DNA of 6,325 nt from JBCBST01 sp039819115 (GTDB taxonomy: Bacteria > Bacteroidota > Rhodothermia > Balneolales > Balneolaceae): contig JBCBST010000163.1 of assembly GCA_039819115.1 (NCBI GenBank), positions 1 through 6,325 on the forward strand, read 5' to 3'. Of the stretch, positions 1-5,874 are shown piece by piece (within the stretch, counting starts at the first letter, position 1; each line of letters starts with the position of its first letter). Under the pieces are notes generated by a model. That model had not been told where the DNA came from, searched no databases, and saw only the letters and a list, made by a program, of their open reading frames with translations. A program made the position numbers and the translations under genes.

Positions 1-423
1 GAATTAGGCAGAGCCTGTATCCATAAAGATCACCGAAGTGGAAGGGTTCTTTTCTTATTGTGGCGTGGACTTGCTAAATATCTTCAAAAATCAAAAAAAC
101 GATTTCTTTTCGGTTGTTGCTCAATCACTTCCCAGGAACCGGATTTAGCGCTCCAGGCCATGGAGTATCTAAAAAAAATAGAAGCGTACCATTCATCCTT
201 TATGATTCCGGTACAACCGGAATATGAATGCCTGTCTAAAGCTTCAGATATTACCTATGAGCAAGACATTAAGCTACCACAACTCTTTCGGCTATATGTT
301 GATGTTGGTGCCAAAATCTGTAGCCCTCCGGCACTTGATAAAGCGTTCAAAACCATCGATTTTCTGGTGTTGTTAGATGTTGACGAGCTGGCTGAACAGA
401 CCCGGACCTTATTTTTTAAATAA
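1..423 (+). CDS. OlsB-like GNAT N-acyltransferase, 3' part (5' end outside window)
   Basis: The reading frame is already open at base 1 and runs to the TAA at 421-423, giving the last 140 residues of a protein that begins upstream. The visible part starts with ELGRACIHKDHRSG, followed by LLWRGLAKYL, FLFGCCSI, a KLPQLFRLYVDVGAKICSPP stretch and a final FLVLLDVDEL. This order is typical of the OlsB/GlsB-type 'hemolysin-like' GNAT acyltransferases. In known members these transfer a 3-hydroxy fatty acid from acyl-ACP to the alpha-amino group of ornithine (OlsB) or glycine (GlsB), the first step of aminolipid synthesis at the inner membrane. The amino acid substrate cannot be read from the sequence. 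The PlsC-type gene immediately downstream is the expected partner for the second acylation. The missing N-terminal half probably holds about 100 or more residues. A TTG at 58 is internal and not a plausible start, because conserved family sequence lies upstream of it. Confidence 0.85.
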   Translation, partial: ELGRACIHKDHRSGRVLFLLWRGLAKYLQKSKKRFLFGCCSITSQEPDLALQAMEYLKKIEAYHSSFMIPVQPEYECLSKASDITYEQDIKLPQLFRLYVDVGAKICSPPALDKAFKTIDFLVLLDVDELAEQTRTLFFK

Positions 424-1234
424 CACTCATTATTTGATACGAACTTTTCGCGCTTTATTAAGGCTTTTCCTTTTTTTGATTGTTACGTTGTTCTTCTTTC
501 TTTTGATCGTTGTTAGTTACAGTCTCAGGTGGGTAGGTGTGTCCTACGGTCCATACCGGTCATACCTTTTAAAACGATGGGGAAGAAGCGTTGCTTCATT
601 GCTCAATATATCCATTCATGTAACAGGTGAGTCGCCTAAACCCCCTTTTTTATTGGTATCCAATCATTTAAGTTATATTGATATCTTTCTTTTATTTGCT
701 ACAACGAACTGCATTTTCGTTGCGAAAAGTGATGTACTTTCCTGGCCTGTTATCGGGCCTGTCATAAAGACTTGTGGCATGCTTTTTATTGACCGTGAAA
801 ATCGAAGAGACGTACAGCGGGTAAATGAGCTTATCCGCTCAGAGATTGATGAGGATAAAGGTGTAGTTCTTTTTCCTGAAAGCACGACCAGTATGGGAAA
901 AGATGTGTTGCCCTTTAAAAGTCCTTTGTTACAATTGGCCGCAGAAAAAGAGCTTCCTGTTTATTTTGTAGCCTTGAGCTATTCAACACCTTCAAACGAA
1001 CCTCCTGCCTATAAGGAAATTGCGTGGTGGGGTGATGAACCGTTCTTTTCGCATTTTTTCAACGCTTTGAAGGTGAAACAAATGGATGGGTATGTTACCT
1101 TTGGTAGTGAACCCCTGGTTGATGTGGACAGAAAAGCCCTGGCTAAACGATTACATAACGGAGTTTCTTCACTATTTATCCCCTTAATTGACGAAAAGGA
1201 ATATGCAAAAGCAGAATCTGGTAGTTTACTCTAA
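377..1234 (+). CDS. OlsA/PlsC-like 1-acylglycerol-3-phosphate or lyso-aminolipid O-acyltransferase
   Basis: A 285-residue membrane-associated acyltransferase of the PlsC (LPLAT) family. A strongly hydrophobic segment at about residues 28-50 anchors it to the inner membrane. The catalytic HX4D motif is intact as NHLSYID (His97, Asp102). Block II is FIDRENRRDV (137-146) and block III is VLFPESTTSMG (164-174). The usual Gly of FPEG is Ser here, so the block reads FPESTTS. The FPE-TTS form and its place directly after an OlsB-like gene suggest an OlsA/GlsA role: O-acylation of the N-(3-hydroxyacyl) amino acid to the mature diacyl aminolipid. Ordinary lysophosphatidate acylation cannot be excluded. 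The first ATG (377) overlaps the upstream gene by 47 bases. A TTG at 434, 10 bases after the upstream stop, would begin the protein at IRTFRALLRLF. That start fits the family's N terminus better, and neither start has a clear ribosome binding site. The gene end overlaps the next gene. Confidence 0.85.
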   Translation: MLTSWLNRPGPYFLNNTHYLIRTFRALLRLFLFLIVTLFFFLLIVVSYSLRWVGVSYGPYRSYLLKRWGRSVASLLNISIHVTGESPKPPFLLVSNHLSYIDIFLLFATTNCIFVAKSDVLSWPVIGPVIKTCGMLFIDRENRRDVQRVNELIRSEIDEDKGVVLFPESTTSMGKDVLPFKSPLLQLAAEKELPVYFVALSYSTPSNEPPAYKEIAWWGDEPFFSHFFNALKVKQMDGYVTFGSEPLVDVDRKALAKRLHNGVSSLFIPLIDEKEYAKAESGSLL

Positions 1235-1739
1235 TATCCACTTCATACAACAGGGTATAGATTTACTATCGCAAATTGATGAAGGACAATACACAAAAAA
1301 CGGTGGCGAATTCTATAATAGTGGCGTTGGAAAGCATTTTCGTCATATCATAGAGCATTATCAAAGCCTGCTATCACGTACGGGTGATGACGTAAACTAC
1401 GATGAAAGAGCGCGTAACACCTTAATTGAAACAGACAAAACAACCGCGATTGATGTTATGTCTGGACTCGTTGAACAACTACGGGAAATGATGAGCGAAC
1501 CCGGTGTTATTGACAATATTATACGGGTAAAGAGCAATGAGGGTGTTGGGGAAGAAGGATCACCCTGGAGTCAGTCTAGTATTCGGAGAGAACTTCAGTT
1601 TCTTATCAGTCATACCGTACATCATTATGCTCTGATTGCATTCATCTTAAAGTCGGAAGGTGTGAACCCTGATGCTTCTTTTGGAGTAGCACCTTCAACG
1701 TTGAAATTTGAACACGAAAGAGCCGTTCCGGCTACCTGA
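1203..1739 (+). CDS. DinB-fold (DinB/YfiT-like) putative metal-binding protein
   Basis: A 178-residue soluble protein with no signal peptide, predicted as a DinB-type four-helix bundle. The supporting motifs are GKHFRHIIEHYQSLL near residues 43-57 and SHTVHHYALIAFIL near 136-149. The spaced histidines (His45, 48 and 52; His137, 140 and 141) could supply the three-His metal site common in this superfamily. The C-terminal FGVAPSTL is a tail I associate with one DinB subgroup, from memory. DinB-fold enzymes include thiol-dependent transferases and hydrolases, but the substrate cannot be inferred here. I chose ATG 1203 over TTG 1188 because it gives a normal N terminus. An AAAAGGA at 1194-1200 lies very close (2 bases) to it. 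The gene overlaps the end of the acyltransferase gene by 32 bases and ends 9 bases before the fusion gene, so it is almost certainly cotranscribed with the lipid genes. Whether it acts on the lipid is unknown. Confidence 0.75.
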   Translation: MQKQNLVVYSNIHFIQQGIDLLSQIDEGQYTKNGGEFYNSGVGKHFRHIIEHYQSLLSRTGDDVNYDERARNTLIETDKTTAIDVMSGLVEQLREMMSEPGVIDNIIRVKSNEGVGEEGSPWSQSSIRRELQFLISHTVHHYALIAFILKSEGVNPDASFGVAPSTLKFEHERAVPAT

Positions 1740-1748
1740 TACCACTGC

Positions 1749-4250
1749 ATGGTTAGGAAAACCTCATCCTTTTTAAGGGGATGGAGATTAATTGCACTAC
1801 TTTATCTGAGTACAGTAGTTCTATCTCACTTGGTTCGATATGCTATTTCGTTCTCTGAGGGCAGTGGAAATGAGCATAAGCCGTTGGTCCAGTTGATAAA
1901 TCCTTCAGAGGAAAAAACCGTCATATTGATTCCAGGGCTACAATCAAGTCGGTTAGAAGAACAAATTATCGAAGAATTTTCTCCCAGGTATCGGATTGTA
2001 GTAGCTAACTACCTGGAAAGCACAGCCGCGTCCGATTCCTATAGTGCTGAACAACAAGCTTTGCGATTAGGTCAGGCTCTTACAGAACGTGGGATCGATT
2101 CTGCTCATGTTTCAGGTATTGGTTTTGGTGGACTTATTGCCGTACATCTGAATCAGCATGAACCCCTTACTACGCTTAGTCTGAGTCTGGTAAATGCAAA
2201 AGGTGTGCAGGAGTACGAATTATTGGGTGGGTATCACCTAAATCATGCTATTTATGCGGCACAACTTTCAGGAATATGGGCATTAGGTAATCTGACCCCT
2301 CATTTTGGCTGGTTTGATCGGTCGGATTACGGATTGCCTTATGCAAAATCCCTGTATCAAACCGATCAAAGGCTAATACGGCCCATTGTAAAACGCGTAA
2401 CGGCCCCAACGTTGATTATCAATGATTCGGCTAAGGGAAGCTCATCTGAGCAAGCATCCCGGGAATATGCACGGTTGATACCTCAAAGTAACCTGATATT
2501 GCCTGACGGAGATAGTGATACGGAAGCGCAAGTTGTACGAGAACTTGAATACGTTCTACATCCGATAAATAACTCTGGTGTTGTTACAGAAGCACCATCT
2601 TTTATCCGCACTATTCAATCCCTGTTACCCTTTGACTCTACAAATGGAATAAAAGCAGAGGGATTTACCCTGTTTTTAATCCTCATTTTTATTGTACTGG
2701 CTACATTGGTTTCTGAAGACCTTACCTGTATCGGGGCCGGACTAATGGTAGCCCGGGGAATTATTGGCTTCTGGCCTGCTACGCTGGCATGTCTCTTCGG
2801 CATCTTTTTTGGTGATATTCTCATTTATCTGTTTGGGAGATGGCTGGGTGCGAATGCGCTGAAGAGAGCACCGTTTAAATGGATGCTAAATGAAAAGGAT
2901 ATGGAGAAATCCTACAACTGGTTTGAAATGAAAGGCCCGATTATCATTCTGGTGAGTCGTTTTATTCCAGGCAGCCGGTTCCCTACTTATTTTTCGGCAG
3001 GAGCTTTGCGAACCACCTTCTTCACGTTTATTGTCTTCTTTGGAATTGCTTCTGTGATATGGACACCCATTCTGGTGGGTGCTGCGGTGTTGATAGGAGA
3101 GCAGTTAATCGGTTACTTTGCCATTTATCAGGATTATGCGCTCAGCGTGTTAATCGGTGTGCTTTTTCTATTGATGATCGTATTTAAAGTGGTGATCCCA
3201 TCCTTCACCTACACAGGAAGGAGGCTGATTTACGGAAGATGGAAACGTATAAGAAACTGGGAATTCTGGCCTTCTTACTTGCTGTACTTACCTGTGGTTG
3301 TGCATGTGCTTTATATATCGCTTCGATATAAAAAGATAACGGTATGTACTGCGGCTAATCCGGCTATCCCTGAAGGTGGGTTTAATGGAGAATCAAAAAC
3401 TCAGATTCTGGATCAGATTAAACGGAAAGAGGCTGTTGCCAGGTATTGTTTAATACAAGCTGATCTCTCATTGGATGAAAAACAATCACAAGCTTTATCC
3501 TTTATGGAGGAAAACAATCTCTCTTTTCCTGTTGTACTAAAACCCGACAAAGGTCAACGGGGTGCCGGGGTTAAGATTCCGAAAACGAGTGAAGAGTTTG
3601 AACGGGATTTATCCCGCATGCGTGACAATTTTATTGTGCAGGAATATGTAGAAGGAGTAGAGTTTGGCGTCTTTTATTATCGGTATCCGAATCAGGCCAG
3701 TGGTCGCCTTTTTTCCATCACAAGAAAGTCGATGCTTCGTCTGGAAGGAGATGGAAAGCATACCCTGCAACATCTTATCCTGAAAGACAGCCGGGCAGTT
3801 TGTCTGGCCAATATTCATTTCGGTAAACATGCCGATCATCTGTACAATAAGCCTGAAAAAGGGGAGCTGATCCCATTGGTTGAGTTAGGTACTCACGCAC
3901 GAGGAGCTCTGTTTTTTGATGCAAACGATCTAATCACGCCGGAACTAACGAAGCGAATGAATGAGATCAGTACCAGCTTTGAGGGATTCTATTTTGGAAG
4001 ATTTGATATTCGGGTACCATCAGAAAAAGAGTTTATGGAAGGAAAACAGATTTCGGTGATCGAATTGAATGGAGTTACATCTGAATCGACCAATATTTAC
4101 GATCCAAAGCATAGCTACCTTGATGCAGTCAAAATTCTGTGCAGGCAATGGAGTATTGCTTTCGAGATTGGTGCTCAGAATCACGAAAAAGGTGCCTCTA
4201 TCCCAACTTTTAAGCATATGGTCCCCATTTTCTTTGGGGGAAATGGCTAA
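1749..4250 (+). CDS. Three-part membrane protein: degenerate alpha/beta-hydrolase + DedA/VTT domain + ATP-grasp ligase
   Basis: An 833-residue protein. Residues 1-12 are basic and 13-33 form a membrane anchor, so residues 45-270 are probably extracytoplasmic. That part is alpha/beta-hydrolase-like (VILIPGLQSS at 58-67), but the nucleophile elbow reads GIGFGG, with Gly125 where Ser is expected. The usual terminal Gly-His region reads LPDGDSD (251-257), so the domain is probably catalytically dead. Residues about 300-490 are a DedA/VTT (SNARE-associated) domain: SEDLTC (322-327), GIFFGDILIYLFGRWLG (351-367) and SRFIPGSRFPTYFSAG (403-418). DedA proteins are known or proposed lipid translocases. 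Residues 506-550 hold another hydrophobic segment and CTAANPAIPEGG. Residues about 550-815 are an ATP-grasp ligase with VVLKPDKGQRGAGV (595-608), IVQEYVEG (629-636), GRFDIR (750-755) and metal-binding IELN (771-774), so it looks active. Such enzymes join a carboxylate to an amine or thiol using ATP. The ATG has no clear ribosome binding site, and translation may be coupled to the gene 9 bases upstream. The context suggests work on the aminolipid made by the upstream acyltransferases; this is inference. Confidence 0.88.
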   Translation: MVRKTSSFLRGWRLIALLYLSTVVLSHLVRYAISFSEGSGNEHKPLVQLINPSEEKTVILIPGLQSSRLEEQIIEEFSPRYRIVVANYLESTAASDSYSAEQQALRLGQALTERGIDSAHVSGIGFGGLIAVHLNQHEPLTTLSLSLVNAKGVQEYELLGGYHLNHAIYAAQLSGIWALGNLTPHFGWFDRSDYGLPYAKSLYQTDQRLIRPIVKRVTAPTLIINDSAKGSSSEQASREYARLIPQSNLILPDGDSDTEAQVVRELEYVLHPINNSGVVTEAPSFIRTIQSLLPFDSTNGIKAEGFTLFLILIFIVLATLVSEDLTCIGAGLMVARGIIGFWPATLACLFGIFFGDILIYLFGRWLGANALKRAPFKWMLNEKDMEKSYNWFEMKGPIIILVSRFIPGSRFPTYFSAGALRTTFFTFIVFFGIASVIWTPILVGAAVLIGEQLIGYFAIYQDYALSVLIGVLFLLMIVFKVVIPSFTYTGRRLIYGRWKRIRNWEFWPSYLLYLPVVVHVLYISLRYKKITVCTAANPAIPEGGFNGESKTQILDQIKRKEAVARYCLIQADLSLDEKQSQALSFMEENNLSFPVVLKPDKGQRGAGVKIPKTSEEFERDLSRMRDNFIVQEYVEGVEFGVFYYRYPNQASGRLFSITRKSMLRLEGDGKHTLQHLILKDSRAVCLANIHFGKHADHLYNKPEKGELIPLVELGTHARGALFFDANDLITPELTKRMNEISTSFEGFYFGRFDIRVPSEKEFMEGKQISVIELNGVTSESTNIYDPKHSYLDAVKILCRQWSIAFEIGAQNHEKGASIPTFKHMVPIFFGGNG
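4225..4246. terminator. Hairpin at the convergent gene junction, possible weak terminator
   Basis: CCATTTTC (4225-4232) can pair with GGAAATGG (4239-4246), giving eight pairs with one G-T wobble around a six-base loop. It covers the last codons of the fusion gene, between two converging genes whose stop codons are 14 bases apart. There is no T tract on either side, so it is not a classic intrinsic terminator. It could still slow polymerase in either direction, or be chance in a coding region. Confidence 0.2.
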
Positions 4251-4264
4251 GGTGTGATCCTGTA

Positions 4265-4753
4265 TCAGTTCCGCTTTTGTTGGAAGAACGCGTTAAGCAA
4301 AAATTCGGAATCGGCTTCCATCACACCCTGAATAACTTCTACACGATGATTCAGATGCTGATTATCAATGATGTTAAAACGGCTTCCACATCCTCCCGCT
4401 TTCGGATCTAATGCACCAAAAACGAGAGTATCCAGTTTTGACCAAACCAACGCACCGGCACACATTGGGCAAGGTTCAAGTGTTACATATATCGAGCAAC
4501 CGGTAAGATATTTTGTACCAAGCGTTTCGCAGGCAGCCGATATGGCAATCATCTCCGCATGAGCAGTGGCATCCTTAAGTAACTCAACCTGATTATATCC
4601 CTTGCCAATAATCGTGTTATTATGAACCACAACGGCACCCACCGGAACTTCACCGGCTTCAAATGCCTGCTCAGCCAGGAGTAAAGCCTGCTGCATAAAT
4701 CGAATATGAGGTTGGATAAGGGGAAAATCAGGCGAGAGCATCAACGACGGCAT
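4265..4753 (-). CDS. tadA: tRNA-specific adenosine deaminase TadA
   Basis: The enzyme deaminates adenosine 34 to inosine in the tRNA wobble position, which is needed to read several codons. The cytidine/deoxycytidylate deaminase fold is complete. AFEAGEVPVGAVVV is the substrate-side N-terminal block, TAHAEM (residues 63-68 from this start) supplies a zinc-binding His65 and the catalytic Glu67, and LEPCPMCAGA supplies the two zinc-binding cysteines (Cys95, Cys98). DPKAGGCGS follows and is also typical of TadA. The 162-residue length is normal. Start choice is uncertain. ATG at 4753 is used here, ATG at 4741 would give 158 residues, and a TTG at 4762 is also open. The family usually has only about ten residues before the FMQQALLLA helix, so the shorter form is quite possible. 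None of these starts has a clear ribosome binding site. The gene converges on the fusion gene and is divergent from apt. Confidence 0.95.
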   Translation of the reverse strand: MPSLMLSPDFPLIQPHIRFMQQALLLAEQAFEAGEVPVGAVVVHNNTIIGKGYNQVELLKDATAHAEMIAISAACETLGTKYLTGCSIYVTLEPCPMCAGALVWSKLDTLVFGALDPKAGGCGSRFNIIDNQHLNHRVEVIQGVMEADSEFLLNAFFQQKRN

Positions 4754-4782
4754 TAGGTTCAAAAATTGAATACTTTACAAAC

Positions 4783-4790
4783 CAAACATA
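4783..4790 (-). promoter_or_regulatory. Possible -7 promoter element for tadA
   Basis: Read on the minus strand this is TATGTTTG, an exact match to the TAnnTTTG -7 element described for Bacteroidota sigma factors. It lies about 30 bases upstream of the tadA ATG at 4753. I see no convincing -33 TTTG at the right distance, only a T-rich tract. The space between tadA and apt is only about 50 bases, so the promoters of both genes must lie there or extend into the neighbouring gene. The match is short and may be chance. Confidence 0.22.
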
Positions 4791-4804
4791 CACAAGTCCT
4801 GTAC

Positions 4805-5347
4805 ATGGAAAAAGTAGAGCTTAGCATTCGCGATTACCTGATTAACAACATACGAACAATCCCCGATTTTCCATCAACAGGCATACAGTTTAAAGATATA
4901 ACTCCTTTACTTGAAGACAGTAAAGCCCTGGAACTGACCTCTTTTATGCTGGCACAGCCGTTTGAAGGTCAGCCCATTGATAAGGTCGTTGGGTTGGAAT
5001 CGAGAGGATTTTTGTTTGGGACCAATCTTGCCCAGGATCTTCACGCAGGATTTGTTCCTGTTCGTAAACCCGGTAAGCTTCCCTACAATCATATCTCAGA
5101 AGAATATGAACTTGAGTATGGTAAAGGAGAGGTGCAGATTCACTCCGATGCCATTCAAAAGGGGGAAAACGTACTTATACATGACGATCTTGTGGCTACA
5201 GGGGGCACGGCTGCTGCTGCAACCCGGCTGGTTGAGCGTCTGGGTGGAAAGGTGGTGGGCTACTCTTTCATTATTGAACTAGCCTTTCTGAAGGGGACTG
5301 AACACCTGAAATCGGTACCTGTTCATTCCATACTGGTTATCGACTAG
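4805..5347 (+). CDS. apt: Adenine phosphoribosyltransferase
   Basis: A cytoplasmic purine-salvage enzyme that converts adenine and PRPP to AMP and pyrophosphate. The 180-residue product matches the family from end to end: RTIPDFPSTGIQFKDITPLL (17-36) near the N terminus, VVGLESRGFLFG (61-72), FVPVRKPGKLP (83-93), the YELEYG block (101-106) and the type I PRPP-binding loop VLIHDDLVATGGT (123-135) with its Asp-Asp pair. The ATG at 4805 gives the usual Apt N-terminal length. A TTG at 4766 would add 13 residues with no family resemblance, so I reject it. No good ribosome binding site precedes the ATG. The gene stands alone between tadA (divergent) and a lipoprotein gene 56 bases downstream that has its own strong ribosome binding site. 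No terminator is visible after apt, so readthrough into the next pair is possible. Confidence 0.97.
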   Translation: MEKVELSIRDYLINNIRTIPDFPSTGIQFKDITPLLEDSKALELTSFMLAQPFEGQPIDKVVGLESRGFLFGTNLAQDLHAGFVPVRKPGKLPYNHISEEYELEYGKGEVQIHSDAIQKGENVLIHDDLVATGGTAAAATRLVERLGGKVVGYSFIIELAFLKGTEHLKSVPVHSILVID

Positions 5348-5392
5348 GAACAAAATCCTCGTGTTTGGCTATACCTTGGTAAACCTAAAATC

Positions 5393-5399
5393 AAGGAGG
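5393..5399 (+). promoter_or_regulatory. Strong Shine-Dalgarno site for the lipoprotein gene
   Basis: AAGGAGG lies four bases before the ATG at 5404. It is the only near-perfect ribosome binding site in the window; other starts have weak or no sites. It settles the start of the lipoprotein gene and suggests efficient translation. The rest of the 56-base gap after apt shows no other clear signal. Confidence 0.75.
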
Positions 5400-5403
5400 C
5401 CGC

Positions 5404-5874
5404 ATGAAAGGATTACTTATCTACGCTTCGCTTTTACTTGGGATAGTTCTTCAGGGCTGCACCCAATCGTTTACACTCAAAGATGTTGATTATACTCAGC
5501 ACCTCGAATCGGTACTGGAACCTGAGGCCGATGGTACGGTCGTCGATATCAGGCACGGGATCCAGTTTAACGTATTACCTCTCCAATTTGAAGAGCTTGG
5601 AGATTCCAGCCAGGTAACGATCAGAGAAATTCGGGTTATCCGTGATTCGGATGGCTGGTACTACCTTACTGCCGGCAGTTTCCGCCATGTATACGTGATG
5701 GAACCACAACGAAGAGCATTAAAGCTCAGAAGAAAAGTTAAAGTATCGGACTCTGGTTTGATTGAACCCGCTTTTAATGCGAGAGTGCCGTATGTAGTAC
5801 TCCTTGACCATTCTCTTTCTGGGCAACTTGTCGTAACCCCAAACGGAATCAAACAAAAGGAAAAGCAATCATGA
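5404..5874 (+). CDS. Putative lipoprotein of unknown function
   Basis: A 156-residue protein that I do not recognise. It begins MKGLLIYASLLLGIVLQGC, a short basic start and hydrophobic stretch ending in a lipobox-like LQGC. Cys19 is therefore the likely lipidation site, although Gln at -2 is less common than Ala or Ser. The mature part (20-156) is rich in beta-type sequence and charged residues, with DSDGWYYLTAGSFRHVYVMEP near 79-99 and ending in the hydrophilic tail KQKEKQS. I see no transmembrane segment or enzyme motif. The start is well supported by AAGGAGG just upstream. Its stop overlaps the next start as ATGA (5871-5874), so the two are translationally coupled and probably act together at the cell envelope. 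I would guess a structural or accessory lipoprotein, with low certainty about function and good certainty that the gene is real. Confidence 0.8.
   Translation: MKGLLIYASLLLGIVLQGCTQSFTLKDVDYTQHLESVLEPEADGTVVDIRHGIQFNVLPLQFEELGDSSQVTIREIRVIRDSDGWYYLTAGSFRHVYVMEPQRRALKLRRKVKVSDSGLIEPAFNARVPYVVLLDHSLSGQLVVTPNGIKQKEKQS

Noticed and set aside
1188..1202. TTG start five codons upstream in the DinB-fold gene
   Set aside because: It has no ribosome binding site at a workable distance, and the ATG at 1203 gives a family-like N terminus.
4069..4257. Alternative open frame overlapping the 3' end of the fusion gene
   Set aside because: It overlaps the conserved ATP-grasp metal-binding region in another frame and has no recognisable product.
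4251..4327. Inverted repeat GGTGTGAT (4251-4258) and ATCACACC (4320-4327)
   Set aside because: Only eight bases with a spacer of about 60, and one arm lies in tadA coding sequence. This is expected by chance at this scale.
4962..5282. Open frame of 106 codons inside apt on the same strand
   Set aside because: It lies wholly within a well-conserved gene in another frame and its protein resembles no family. It is a shadow.
5361..5380. Possible promoter (TACCTTGG) between apt and the lipoprotein gene
   Set aside because: It matches the TAnnTTTG consensus only partly and no partner element is at the right distance.
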